64,000 nucleotides of DNA from Microbacterium sp. BLY (GTDB lineage Bacteria; Actinomycetota; Actinomycetes; Actinomycetales; Microbacteriaceae), in NCBI RefSeq assembly GCF_017939615.1, contig NZ_JAGKSR010000001.1, positions 1,302,001-1,366,000 on the forward strand. Reading direction: 5' to 3'. Shown here one piece after another: positions 8,575 to 19,700 of the stretch. A model generated the notes under the pieces. That model did not search any database. It was not told the DNA's origin and saw nothing but the letters and a program-made list of their open reading frames with translations. The position numbers and the translations under genes are program-made. Within the stretch, counting starts at the first letter, position 1. Each line of letters begins with the position of its first letter.

Positions 8575-9062
8575 AGGCAGTCGCGCGGAAGCAGGCAGGC
8601 AGGACCGGGAGGGCTTGAACTGGCGGGATTGCCTGAACTGGCCGGGGTGCCTGAACTGGCGGGACGGCCTGAACTGGCCGGAGTGCCTGAACTAGTGGGA
8701 TTGCCTGAACTGGCGGGATTGCGTGAGCTGGGCGGAAGAGCCTGTGGTGGCGGGATGGCCTGGGCTGGCGAGAGTGCCTGTGTCGGCGGGGCACGGCAAC
8801 CCGCTCGCGGATGCAGGCAGTCTCGCGAGAACAGGCGAGGAAGACCAGGAGTGCCTGTGCTGGCGGAAGTGCCTGTGCTGGCGTGGCTGCCTGTTCGGGC
8901 GCGTCAGCGAGGTCGCGCGCGAGGGCAGGCAGTGGCGCGGGAGCAGGCGGGGACGACCAGGAGTGCCGGAACTGGCGGAAGTGCCTGTGTGGGCGGGAGT
9001 GCCTGAATCAGCGGGAGTGCCTGAATCAGCGGGAGTGCCTGAATCAGCGGGAGTGCCTGTCT
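8575..9062. repeat. 18-bp tandem repeat block, no gene
   Basis: Degenerate units of GCCTGAACTGGCGGGATT repeat with an 18-bp period at about 8613-8790, again at about 8850-8890, and finally as three exact GCCTGAATCAGCGGGAGT copies at 9001-9054. They are interrupted by a second element (AGGCAGTCGCGCGGAAGCAG and variants) at 8575, 8815 and 8927. Because the period is a multiple of three, several frames stay open, giving repetitive peptides such as LPELAG. None has a ribosome binding site or protein-like composition, so I see no gene between 8395 and 9072. Confidence 0.7.
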
Positions 9063-9072
9063 GGGAGTGGGG

Positions 9073-9990
9073 TCAGAGGGTGCGACTGCGGGGCATCAGG
9101 CGCACGGGTGGGAGCGGCGGCGCGGGGATGCGCTGGTCGTGCCCCTCGACGACGCCGAACCGGGGGGATGCGGCCTCCCAGTCCTCGCGGGCGGTGGCGA
9201 TCTCATCGTGGGAGCGCCCGGCGAAGTTCCACCACATGACGATCTCGTCCTCGAACGGCTCACCCCCGAGGAGGAACAGCAGCCCGCCTTCGCTGCTGGT
9301 GACCTCGACGCCGTCGCGGGAATCGCCGAGGTAGAGCATGTCGTTGCGGGCCATCGCGTGCTCGGGCACCGCGGCGTCGCCCTCGACGAGGAGGATCGCG
9401 TGCTCCCACTCCGGTCGCAGCGGCAGGCGCACGGTGGCTCCGGCGGGCACGACGATCTCCGCCCCGACGATCGGCGTGTGCACGGTGGCGGGCGAGTGCA
9501 CTCCCGCGAACTCGCCGAGCACGACGGTGGCCGTGGCGTCCGGCCCGGTCACGGCCGGGAGGGTCGTCGTCGGCAGGTCGGTGTGCCGCTCGAAGCCGCC
9601 GTCGCCGTGGCGTGCGGACTCCGGGAGCACGACCCAGAACTGCAGCGCGTCGAGCGGAACGGAGCCGTCGCCGACGGAGTACTCCGAGTGCGAGATGCCG
9701 TTGCCGGCGGTCATGAGGTTGAGCTGTCCGCGCCGGAGGTCGGCGTCACTGCCCAGCGAATCACGGTGCCGGATCTCTCCGACGAGAGGCCAGGTCACGG
9801 TCTGCAGACCGATATGCGGGTGCGGCTCGACGCGCATCCGGGTCTCGGCCGGGCCGAAGCGGTCGAGGAAGCACCAGGCGCCGATGGTGGGGAGGTTGCG
9901 ATGCGGCAGCACTCGCAGCACTTCCATGCCGCGCACACCGCCGAGCGGAACCGCCCGGGGCTCGAGGACGATCCGGCGCTGTCCGATCAT
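9073..9990 (-). CDS. Pirin family protein
   Basis: This 305-residue bicupin has the four pirin metal ligands in place: His57 and His59 in EPHPHIGLQT, and His101 and Glu103 in GNGISHSEY. It also carries the pirin N-terminal fold (GVRGMEVLRVLPH) and the C-terminal cupin (RNDMLYLGDSRDGVEV). Bacterial pirins bind iron and include quercetin 2,3-dioxygenase-like enzymes and redox-linked regulators; the role here is unknown. The start overlaps the stop of the acetyltransferase gene by four bases, so the two form an operon. Confidence 0.93.
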   Translation of the reverse strand: MIGQRRIVLEPRAVPLGGVRGMEVLRVLPHRNLPTIGAWCFLDRFGPAETRMRVEPHPHIGLQTVTWPLVGEIRHRDSLGSDADLRRGQLNLMTAGNGISHSEYSVGDGSVPLDALQFWVVLPESARHGDGGFERHTDLPTTTLPAVTGPDATATVVLGEFAGVHSPATVHTPIVGAEIVVPAGATVRLPLRPEWEHAILLVEGDAAVPEHAMARNDMLYLGDSRDGVEVTSSEGGLLFLLGGEPFEDEIVMWWNFAGRSHDEIATAREDWEAASPRFGVVEGHDQRIPAPPLPPVRLMPRSRTL

Positions 9991-10355
9991 TCCGCCCTGC
10001 CCGTGGGGTCCTCATCCGCGCCGGACGACTCCTCCTGCACCGGAGCGTCCGCGGTCGAGCCCGGGCGCTGCGGCCAGCGGATCTCGGCGCCGGGGATCTC
10101 GTGCGTCTCGAGGTACTTCGCGATGTACGGGCAGAGCGGCACGATCGCGTCGCCCGTCCCGGCGGCATCGGCCAGCGCTGCCGCGGCCAGCTTCCCGGCG
10201 AGTCCCTGGCCCTGGAAGGCCGGGTCGATCTCGGTGTGCAGGAAACGGATCGCGCCGGGGCGGGTGTCGTACTCGGCGAACCCGGCCAGCACCTCATCGG
10301 AGCGGATCTCGTAGCGGGAGGCCTCGTCGTTGCGGCTCACGGTGATGTCGGTCAT
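9987..10355 (-). CDS. Small GNAT-type N-acetyltransferase
   Basis: This 122-residue protein is of the compact GCN5-related type. Its acetyl-CoA pyrophosphate loop is seen as DPAFQGQGLAGKLA (residues 44-57), followed by CPYIAKYLETH. The core ends near residue 95 and the last 27 residues are an acidic, Pro-rich tail not needed for the fold. A GGAAGGAG ribosome site precedes the ATG. It is the first gene of the operon with pirin and is transcribed divergently from recQ. Substrate unknown. Confidence 0.87.
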   Translation of the reverse strand: MTDITVSRNDEASRYEIRSDEVLAGFAEYDTRPGAIRFLHTEIDPAFQGQGLAGKLAAAALADAAGTGDAIVPLCPYIAKYLETHEIPGAEIRWPQRPGSTADAPVQEESSGADEDPTGRAE

Positions 10356-10448
10356 CGGATGCTCCTTCCGGCGTCTGGAACCAACCTACGCCCGGGATCG
10401 GGGGTGCGGGGCTGTGGAGGTCGAGGTGCCGGTGTCGGCCGGGGTGAT

Positions 10449-10454
10449 TACGCT
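10449..10454 (+). promoter_or_regulatory. -10 box of a leaderless promoter for recQ
   Basis: TACGCT is followed by six bases (GGAGGG) and the ATG at 10461. The G-rich stretch touches the ATG and is too close to act as a Shine-Dalgarno, so a leaderless start is more likely. Confidence 0.5.
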
Positions 10455-10460
10455 GGAGGG

Positions 10461-12488
<2,028 letters not shown>

Positions 12489-12500
12489 CTCCTCTCGCGC

Positions 12501-12578
12501 CGACCCACCCCCTTCCGTCCGAGCCACCCCTCTGCGGGCTCCCGCAAGGGGCCGGGACGCACGGAAGAGGGTGGGTCG
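12501..12578. terminator. Long hairpin downstream of recQ
   Basis: Arms at 12501-12518 (CGACCCACCCCCTTCCGT) and 12561-12578 pair at 17 of 18 positions. An inner hairpin (CCCCTCTGCGGG with CCCGCAAGGGG) fills the loop. This is probably a recQ terminator or an extragenic hairpin element. The rest of the gap to 12660 shows nothing further. Confidence 0.5.
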
Positions 12579-12661
12579 ACGGGCCCGCCGAGGCGGAACC
12601 TGTCGCGAGCCGACAAGGCGGGGCGCGGACGGGGCGGCCAGGCGTTGGAGGATGCGGACAG

Positions 12662-12679
12662 GGCACTTCGTGCCGTTTT
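12662..12679 (+). terminator. Short stem with T-run before the acyl-CoA oxidase promoter
   Basis: GGCAC-TTC-GTGCC is followed by GTTTT. The stem is only 5 bp, but the T-run is rare in this GC-rich DNA. It would insulate the next promoter (-10 TACCAT at 12690-12695) from read-through. Confidence 0.3.
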
Positions 12680-12689
12680 GTCGCACACC

Positions 12690-12695
12690 TACCAT
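12690..12695 (+). promoter_or_regulatory. Putative -10 box for the acyl-CoA oxidase gene
   Basis: TACCAT lies 38 bases before the ATG at 12734. A leader containing GAGAGGAA (12721-12728) follows. No clear -35 is seen. Confidence 0.4.
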
Positions 12696-12733
12696 GAGAG
12701 GCATCCACCTTCGTCTCTCCGAGAGGAACAGTC

Positions 12734-14797
12734 ATGGTCGACGCCGCCGTCCGCCCTTCGACGACACCCGGCCCGCGCGAGAGCGCCAGCGCTCCGCAGA
12801 TCGATGTCGCCCGCCTGAACGACGCCCTGATGGGCACCTGGGGCGACGTGCGCCGCCAGGCCCGCGAGATGATCAAGGACTCCGCGTTCTGGCGGAAGGA
12901 CGAGCTCGGCAAGGACGAGCACCGCGAGCGGGTGCTCAGCCAGCTCCACCTCCTCGTTGACAACAAGGCCGTGCACCGGGCGTTCCCGCAGCGCTTCGGC
13001 GGCGAGGAGAACAACGGCGGCAACATCGCCGGGTTCGAGGAGCTCGTGGCCGCCGACCCGAGCCTGCAGATCAAATCCGGCGTGCAGTGGGGCCTCTTCG
13101 GCTCCGCGATCCTGCAGCTCGGCACCCAGGAGCACCACGACAAGTGGCTGCCCGGCGTGATGGACCTCTCGATCCCCGGCGCGTTCGCGATGACCGAGAT
13201 CGGCCACGGTTCCGACGTCGCCGCGGTCGGCACCACCGCCACCTATGACCCGGAGACGGAGGAGTTCGTCATCCACACCCCGTTCCGCGGGGCGACGAAG
13301 GAGTACCTCGGCAACGCGGCGCTGCACGGCATCGCGGCGACGGTGTTCGCCCAGCTCATCACCAACGGCGTCAACCACGGCGTGCACTGCTTCTACGTGC
13401 CCCTGCGCGGCGAGGACGGCGTCGACCTTCCCGGCATCGGCCGCGAGGACGACGGCCTCAAGGGCGGACTCAACGGCATCGACAACGGACGGCTCTCGTT
13501 CGACCACGTCCGCATCCCCCGCACGAACCTGCTCAACCGGTACGGCGACGTGGCCGCCGACGGCACCTACACCAGCCCGATCGACAGCCCGGGACGCCGG
13601 TTCTTCACGATGCTCGGCACCCTGGTGCAGGGGCGGGTCTCGCTCGACGGCGCGGCCTCGTGGGCCTCCGCGCTCGGCCTGCACATCGCGATCACCTACG
13701 CCACGCAGCGCCGGCAGTTCGACGGGGCGGACGGGCAGGAGGTCGTGCTCATGGACTACGGCAAGCACCAGCGCCGCCTGCTCCCGCGCCTGGCCACGAC
13801 GTACGCACAGATCTTCGCGCACGACGAGTTCCTGCAGAAGTTCGACGGCGTGTTCTCCGGACGGACCGACACTCCGGATGACCGGGAGGACCTGGAGACG
13901 CTCGCGGCGGCGCTGAAGCCGCTGTCGACCTGGCACGCGCTGGACACCCTGCAGGAGGCGCGCGAGGCGTGCGGCGGCGCGGGCTTCATGTTCGAGAACC
14001 GTCTGGTGGGGCTCCGCCAGGACCTCGACATCTATGTCACGTTCGAGGGCGACAACAACGTGCTGCTGCAGCTCGTCGGCAAGCGGCTGCTGACCGACTA
14101 CGCGAAGCAGTTCCAGGGCAAGGATGCCGCCGCCCTCGCCCGCTACGCCGTCGGCATGACGGCCGGCAAGGTCTTCCACGGCGCCGGACTCCGTCAGCTC
14201 GGCCAGGCCGTGACGGACTTCGGTCAGGTCGCCCGCTCCGTGGAGCGGGGGCTCCGGGAGGAGCAGCAGCACGACCTCCTCGCGGGGCGCGTGCAGCAGA
14301 TGGTCGCCGACATCGCGTCGCGGCTCCGTCCGGCCGGCAAGGACAAGGTGCTCGGCGCCCGCCTGTTCAACGAGAACCAGGCCGAGCTCATCGAGGCGGC
14401 CAGGGCCCACGGCGAACTGCTGCAGTGGGAGGCGTTCACCGACGCTGTGCACGCGATGGACGACCCCGGGACGAAGCGGGTCATGACCTGGCTGCGCGAC
14501 CTCTTCGGTCTGCAGCTCATCGAGAAGCACCTGGCCTGGCACCTCATCCACGGGCGTCTGTCCACGCAGCGCGCGGCGGCGGTGTCGAGCTACATCGATC
14601 GGCTGTGCGCGCGGCTGCGTCCGTACGCCCTCGACCTCGTGGACGCGTTCGGGTACGAGCCCGAGCACGTGCGGGCGCCCATCGCGAGCGGCGCGGAGAA
14701 GCAGCGGCAGGACGAGGCGCGTGCGTACTACGCCGACCTCGCCGCCACCGGTCGCGCCCCGATCCTGGAGAAGACGCTGAAGCAGCAGAAGCGCTGA
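12734..14797 (+). CDS. Acyl-CoA oxidase / acyl-CoA dehydrogenase family flavoprotein
   Basis: This 687-residue protein is longer than ordinary acyl-CoA dehydrogenases (about 390) and matches the acyl-CoA oxidase layout. It has an N-terminal helical part, a middle beta domain with [13 protein letters not shown], a FAD-contact region ([21 protein letters not shown]), a second helical part with [11 protein letters not shown] and the catalytic-base motif [12 protein letters not shown], and an extra C-terminal helical domain (about 480-687). It should oxidise acyl-CoA to trans-2-enoyl-CoA with FAD, reducing oxygen or an electron carrier. GAGAGGAA precedes the ATG. It appears monocistronic. Confidence 0.9.
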   Translation: MVDAAVRPSTTPGPRESASAPQIDVARLNDALMGTWGDVRRQAREMIKDSAFWRKDELGKDEHRERVLSQLHLLVDNKAVHRAFPQRFGGEENNGGNIAGFEELVAADPSLQIKSGVQWGLFGSAILQLGTQEHHDKWLPGVMDLSIPGAFAMTEIGHGSDVAAVGTTATYDPETEEFVIHTPFRGATKEYLGNAALHGIAATVFAQLITNGVNHGVHCFYVPLRGEDGVDLPGIGREDDGLKGGLNGIDNGRLSFDHVRIPRTNLLNRYGDVAADGTYTSPIDSPGRRFFTMLGTLVQGRVSLDGAASWASALGLHIAITYATQRRQFDGADGQEVVLMDYGKHQRRLLPRLATTYAQIFAHDEFLQKFDGVFSGRTDTPDDREDLETLAAALKPLSTWHALDTLQEAREACGGAGFMFENRLVGLRQDLDIYVTFEGDNNVLLQLVGKRLLTDYAKQFQGKDAAALARYAVGMTAGKVFHGAGLRQLGQAVTDFGQVARSVERGLREEQQHDLLAGRVQQMVADIASRLRPAGKDKVLGARLFNENQAELIEAARAHGELLQWEAFTDAVHAMDDPGTKRVMTWLRDLFGLQLIEKHLAWHLIHGRLSTQRAAAVSSYIDRLCARLRPYALDLVDAFGYEPEHVRAPIASGAEKQRQDEARAYYADLAATGRAPILEKTLKQQKR

Positions 14798-14799
14798 GC

Positions 14800-14817
14800 G
14801 GTCGGCCCGGGCCGACC
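14800..14817 (+). terminator. Perfect GC palindrome after the acyl-CoA oxidase gene
   Basis: GGTCGGCCCGGGCCGACC begins two bases after the stop codon. It is a strong stem without a T-tract. Confidence 0.5.
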
Positions 14818-14894
14818 AGACGGCCCGGGCCCCCGGACAGCGGATTCATCGACGCAGGCGGATAGTCTCGGCGGGTACCGACCCGAGGAGCACC

Positions 14895-15941
14895 ATGTCG
14901 ACCGTCACCGCCTACGCCGCCCCCGCCGAAGCCGCCCCGCTGGGGAAAACCGTCATCGAGCGCCGGGAGCTGGGGCCGCACGACGTGCTCATCGACATCG
15001 CGTTCGCCGGCATCTGCCACTCCGACATCCACACCGTCCGCGGCGACTGGGGCCCGCAGCAGTACCCGCTGGCTCCGGGACACGAGATCACCGGAACCGT
15101 CGCCGCCGTGGGCGCGGAGGTCACGGCGCACGCCCTCGGCGATCGCGTCGGCGTCGGCTGCCTGGTGAACTCGTGCCGCGAGTGCGAGTACTGCCGCAGA
15201 GGCGACGAGCAGTTCTGCACGCAGGGCGCCGTCGGCACGTACGGCGCGGTCGACCGCGACGGCACGATCACGCAGGGCGGCTACTCCCAGCAGGTCGTCG
15301 TCACCGAGGACTTCGTGCTGCGCATCCCGGACGCCCTGCCGCTGGACGCGGCGGCTCCGCTGCTGTGCGCGGGCATCACCACGTACTCGCCGCTGCGGCA
15401 CTGGAAGGTCGGCCCCGGCACGCGCGTCGCGGTGGTCGGGCTGGGCGGGCTCGGCCACATGGGTGTGCAGATCGCGCACGCCCTGGGCGCCGAGGTGACC
15501 GTGCTGTCCCAGACGCTCGCCAAGCAGGACGACGGTCTCCGGCTCGGCGCCGACCGCTACTTCGCCACGAGCGACCCGGAGACCTTCCGTGCGCTGCGCG
15601 GCTCCTTCGACGTGATCCTCAACACCGTGAGCGCCGTGATCGACCTGCGCTCCTACCTCGGGCTGCTCGACGTCGACGGCACGATCGTGTGCGTCGGGGC
15701 GCCGGCGGAAGCCCTCGCCCTGAACGCGGGGTCGCTGATCGCCGGGCGGCGTTCCATCGCCGGGTCGAACATCGGCGGCATCCGGGAGACCCAGGAGATG
15801 CTCGACTTCTGCGCGGAGCACGGCATCACCGCGCAGATCGAGGTGATCCCGGCCTCGGCCATCAACGACGCGTACGAGCGCGTCCTCGCGTCCGACGTCC
15901 GCTACCGCTTCGTCATCGACGCCGCCACCCTCTCCGACTGA
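14895..15941 (+). CDS. Zinc-dependent NAD(P)-alcohol dehydrogenase (CAD/YahK-like)
   Basis: This 348-residue medium-chain dehydrogenase has catalytic zinc ligands Cys41 (GICHSDIH) and His63-Glu64 (PGHE), and structural zinc cysteines at 94, 97, 100 and 108. A Rossmann motif GLGGLGHMG follows near residue 180. [15 protein letters not shown] and [10 protein letters not shown] place it in the cinnamyl-alcohol-dehydrogenase/aldehyde-reductase branch, which usually uses NADPH to reduce aldehydes. GAGGAG lies upstream of the ATG, and GATAGT (14861-14866) is a possible -10. Single-gene unit. Confidence 0.92.
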   Translation: MSTVTAYAAPAEAAPLGKTVIERRELGPHDVLIDIAFAGICHSDIHTVRGDWGPQQYPLAPGHEITGTVAAVGAEVTAHALGDRVGVGCLVNSCRECEYCRRGDEQFCTQGAVGTYGAVDRDGTITQGGYSQQVVVTEDFVLRIPDALPLDAAAPLLCAGITTYSPLRHWKVGPGTRVAVVGLGGLGHMGVQIAHALGAEVTVLSQTLAKQDDGLRLGADRYFATSDPETFRALRGSFDVILNTVSAVIDLRSYLGLLDVDGTIVCVGAPAEALALNAGSLIAGRRSIAGSNIGGIRETQEMLDFCAEHGITAQIEVIPASAINDAYERVLASDVRYRFVIDAATLSD

Positions 15942-16045
15942 CCCCCGCGCGCCCTCTCGCCGCATGCGGGATGGGAAACGCGCCGGTGCCGGCCCCTCGC
16001 GGGCCGTTGGTGATCCCGCGTCCTTGCGAAGGGGGAGGGGGTCGC

Positions 16046-16051
16046 TACCGT
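16046..16051 (+). promoter_or_regulatory. -10 box of a leaderless promoter for tag
   Basis: TACCGT is followed by seven bases and the ATG at 16059. GTG (16050) and ATG (16053) in the same frame would overlap or abut the -10 box, so 16059 is preferred. Confidence 0.5.
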
Positions 16052-16058
16052 GATGAGC

Positions 16059-16628
16059 ATGACCTCGCTCCTCACGGGCCCCGACGCCCGCATCCGTTGC
16101 GCCTGGGTGGGCGACGACGCCGAATACCGCCGGTACCACGACGAGGAGTGGGGGCGGCCGCTGCACGGCGACCGCGCCCTGTTCGAGAAGATGGCGTTGG
16201 AGGGGTTCCAGGCCGGGCTGTCCTGGATCACGATCCTGCGCAAGCGTCCGCGGTTCCGGGAGGTGTTCGCGGGGTTCGAGCCCGAGCGGGTCGCGGCGTT
16301 CGACGACGAGGACGTCGAGCGTCTGATGGCCGACCCCGGGATCATCCGCAACCGCGCCAAGATCCTCGCGACGATCGGCAATGCCCGCCTCGTGCAGGAC
16401 ATGGCCGACGGCGAGCTGGACGCGCTCATGTGGTCGTTCGCCCCGGCGCCGACGGGGGTGCGGCCGGCGGCCTTCGCCGACGTCCCGGCCGTCACCCCGG
16501 AGTCCACCGCGCTGAGCGCGGAGCTCCGGCGCCGGGGCTTCCGGTTCGTCGGGCCGACGACGATGTATGCGCTCATGCAGTCGGCGGGGATGGTGGACGA
16601 CCACATCGCGGGGTGCTGGCGCGCGTGA
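16059..16628 (+). CDS. tag: DNA-3-methyladenine glycosylase I
   Basis: This 189-residue protein is about the size of E. coli Tag. The zinc-snap ligands are present: Cys14 and His27 near the N-terminus, with the same 13-residue spacing as in E. coli, and the C-terminal pair in VDDHIAGCW. The active-site region EGFQAGLSWITILRKR carries the conserved Glu48. It excises 3-methyladenine from alkylated DNA in base-excision repair. The start follows the leaderless-promoter argument; a GTG nine bases upstream is the alternative. Confidence 0.95.
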   Translation: MTSLLTGPDARIRCAWVGDDAEYRRYHDEEWGRPLHGDRALFEKMALEGFQAGLSWITILRKRPRFREVFAGFEPERVAAFDDEDVERLMADPGIIRNRAKILATIGNARLVQDMADGELDALMWSFAPAPTGVRPAAFADVPAVTPESTALSAELRRRGFRFVGPTTMYALMQSAGMVDDHIAGCWRA

Positions 16629-16636
16629 CCGGGAGA

Positions 16637-16656
16637 GATGGGGAAAGCTCCCCATC
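16637..16656. promoter_or_regulatory. Shared palindromic operator, site 1 (fibre/EccC operon)
   Basis: GATGGGGAAAGCTCCCCATC has 8-bp perfect arms. Its centre is 32.5 bp upstream of the -10 box TAGGAT (16679-16684). The same motif at the same distance is found before the WXG100 gene (37849-37866) and before the opposite-strand WXG operon (42086-42103). It could also help end the tag transcript, but the conserved spacing favours an activator site. Confidence 0.65.
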
Positions 16657-16668
16657 GAGTGATATTCC

Positions 16669-16689
16669 GGTACATGGTTAGGATGTACC
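16669..16689 (+). promoter_or_regulatory. -10 box TAGGAT inside a small inverted repeat
   Basis: GGTACAT and ATGTACC flank a 7-base spacer, and the -10 box TAGGAT (16679-16684) lies in the spacer and second arm. There is no -35-like hexamer. The leader to the ATG at 16756 is about 65 bases. Confidence 0.45.
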
Positions 16690-16755
16690 AGAGTTCCGTG
16701 GGCCATCGTGCCGCGGTGGAGTCAGAGGGATGTTGACCCTGGGGGGGAACCGGGA

Positions 16756-19700
16756 ATGAAGGCGCTGTCCTGGATGCGGGCGCGACCCAAGACGCTGGCG
16801 TCCGCCGCCGGAGTGACCGTCGGCGTCGTCGCGCTCACCACGATGGCCTTCACCTATGAGGGCTTTCCGACGACGAAGGTCGATCTGAACGACGGCGGCG
16901 TCTGGATCACCAAGACGTCGAGCCTGCTCGTCGGGCACTTCAACCACGAATCGACGATCCTCGACGGCGGCCTGCGCACGACGAGCGAGGACTACGACAT
17001 CCTCCAGGACGCGTCGAACGTGCTCGTCGTCGACGAGAGCGCGTCCACCGTCACCGCGGTCGATCCGGCCCGGGTGTCGCTCGGCGACTCCACCCTCATC
17101 CCCTCCAGCGCGAAGGTCGCCCTCGGCGGCAACACCGCCGCGATCCTCGATCAGGATTCCGGCGACCTCTGGGTCGTGCCGGTGGAGGGCATCGCCTCCT
17201 TCGAGATCGAGGCCGCCGAACCCGTGGTCGAGCTGGGCGACGACTCCGACGTCACGGTCGCCCAGGACGGCACCGTCTTCGGTCTGTCCGGCGAGCGCGG
17301 CGAGGTCGTCACCGTCCCGGTCGACGCGGAAGGCACGCCGGGGGACCCGTCCGCGGCCTCGGTCGGCGAGCTCGACGTGACCGCGCGCCCGTCCATCACC
17401 GCGGTCGGTCGTACCCCGGTCGTGCTCGACCCGGCGGCGGGCGTGGTCACCTCTCCCGGCGGCTTCCGCACCGAGGTCGCCAACGCGTCCGACGCGGTGC
17501 TGCAGCACGCCTCGGCCGACACCGACGCGGTCGCGCTGGCGACCCCGACCGCCCTCGTCCGCGTGCCGTTCGACGGCGGCGAGCCGGAGGAGACCTCCGC
17601 CGGTGCCGAGGGCACGGCCGCGGCCCCCGTCTGGCTGCGCGGCTGCACGTACGGCGCCTGGGCGGGATCGGCGACCTTCATCCGCGAGTGCCCCGGCGAC
17701 GGCGACGATGTGAACGCGCCGATCGATGGCGCCGAGGACTCCGCGAGCCTCACCTTCCGCGTGAACCGCGACGTCATCATCCTCAACGACGCGGTCGGCG
17801 GTGCCGCCTGGCTCGCGAACGAGAGCCTGCAGCGGGTCGACAACTGGAACGACCTCACCCCGCCGGAGGGCGAGACGGAGAACCAGGAGGACTCGACCGA
17901 GGAGACCGTCGAGACCACGCTTCCCGAGCGCAGCGAGGAGAACACCCCGCCGATCGCCGAGGACGACTCCTACGGGGTGCGCCCCGGGGCGACGACCATG
18001 CTGCCCGTGCTCGACAACGACAACGACCCGGACGGCGACGTGCTCGTGGCGGCGCTCGCCGAGGCCCAGCCGTCGATCGGCACCGTGCAGGCCATCAACA
18101 ACGGCGGAGCGCTGCAGATCGCGGTGGACGAGAACGCCTCGGGCACCGCGAGCTTCACCTACGAGGTCGACGACGGCCGCAAGGGCAAGGACACCGCGGT
18201 GGTCACGCTGACGGTCCGCGACTGGAGCGAGAACAAGGCCCCCGAGCCCAAGCGCAAGACCTCGCTGACGGTCGAGACCGGCGGCACCATCTCGTACAAC
18301 ATCCTCCCGGACTGGATCGACCCGGACGGCGACGACATCTACCTCAAGGAGGTGGTCGCCGCCCCCGGCGACGAGGTCGACTTCAGCCGTGACGGGCAGA
18401 TGACCTACAAGGCGACGGCGAGCCTGCAGGGCCGCAAGGACATCATGGTCACGGTCGCCGACGCCTCCGGCGAGGTGGGCACGGCGTCGATCGCGCTCGA
18501 CGTCCGGCCGCAGGGGTCGACCAACCCCAAGACAAACGCCGACCACGTCGTCACCCGCGCGGGCGAGCAGGTCACCGTCGCCCCCCTCACGAACGACACC
18601 AGCCTGAGCCGGGAGCCGCTGCGGCTGACCCGCGTGCTGGAGACCGCCGGCGCGACCATCGAGCCGAACACCCCGAACAAGACGTTCACGTTCATGGCCC
18701 CGAACCCCGGGGTGTACTACGTGCAGTACCAGGTGTCCACCGGGCCGAAGAACGGTGAGGGCCTGGTGCGGGTCGACGTCATGCCGGAGTCGGAGACCGA
18801 CCTGCCGCCGGTGGCGGTGCGCGACGTGGCGCTCCTGCCGACGGGTGGGGACGTGCTCCTCGGCGTGCTGAACAACGACACCGACCCGGCGGGTGGCATC
18901 CTCGTCGTGCAGTCGGTGTCGATGGACCCGAGCACCGGCATCTCGGTCTCGGTGCTGAACCATGAGACGCTCCGAATCACCGATCAGGGCGCGCTGGACG
19001 AGCCCGTCCGCATCGGATACCGCATCTCGAACGGCTCGAAGTCGGCCGACGGCGAGGTCGTGGTCATCCCGATCCCGGCGCCGGACGAGATCCTTCCCCC
19101 CATCGCGAACCCCGACACGGCCACCGTCCGAGCGGGCGACGTCGTGACGATCCCCGTGCTGGACAACGACACCCACCCCAGCGACGACGTGATGCACGTC
19201 GAGCCGGAGCTGGTGGAGACCGTCGACCCCGAGGACGGCGAGGCCTTCGTGTCGCAGGACACGGTGCGCTTCAAGGCCGGCCCCGAGGCGAAGACGGTCT
19301 ACCTCACCTACGAGGTGTCCGACTCGCGGCAGCAGAAGGCGGCCGGGTACGTCACGATCCAGATCCTCCCGGTCGATGAGGAGACCAACGCGGCGCCGCG
19401 TCCGAAGGACCTCACCGCCCGGGCGCTCGCCGGCAGCGACGTGGACATCGCGGTGCCGCTGGACGGGATCGACACCGACGGCGACTCGGTCGAGCTCCTC
19501 GGCATCGACTCCAGCCCGACCAAGGGGCGCGTCACGGCGGTCGGACCCAACTACTTCACCTACGAGGCGGGCACCGACGCCGCCGGCGTCGACTCCTTCA
19601 CCTACCGCGTGCGCGACCGTCTCGGCAAGGAGGGCGTCGCCACCATCCGCGTCGGCATCGCCCCCGCCGAGCAGGTCAACCAGGCGCCGTACGCCGTGAA

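Noticed and set aside
8461..9062. A CRISPR array or phage-related element
   Set aside because: The tandem repeats are contiguous and degenerate with no unique spacers, and no cas, integrase or transposase gene is nearby.
8542..9334. Open frames over the 18-bp repeats giving LPELAG- or NWRDCL-type peptides
   Set aside because: They arise because the repeat length is a multiple of three. No ribosome site, no unique sequence, and one overlaps the pirin gene.
10101..10460. Upstream in-frame extension of RecQ
   Set aside because: It overlaps the divergent acetyltransferase gene and promoter; the -10 box six bases before the ATG at 10461 explains the start.
16637..16656. The palindrome after tag as a simple terminator
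   Set aside because: The same sequence recurs at the same distance from two other -10 boxes, including one not placed directly after a gene end.
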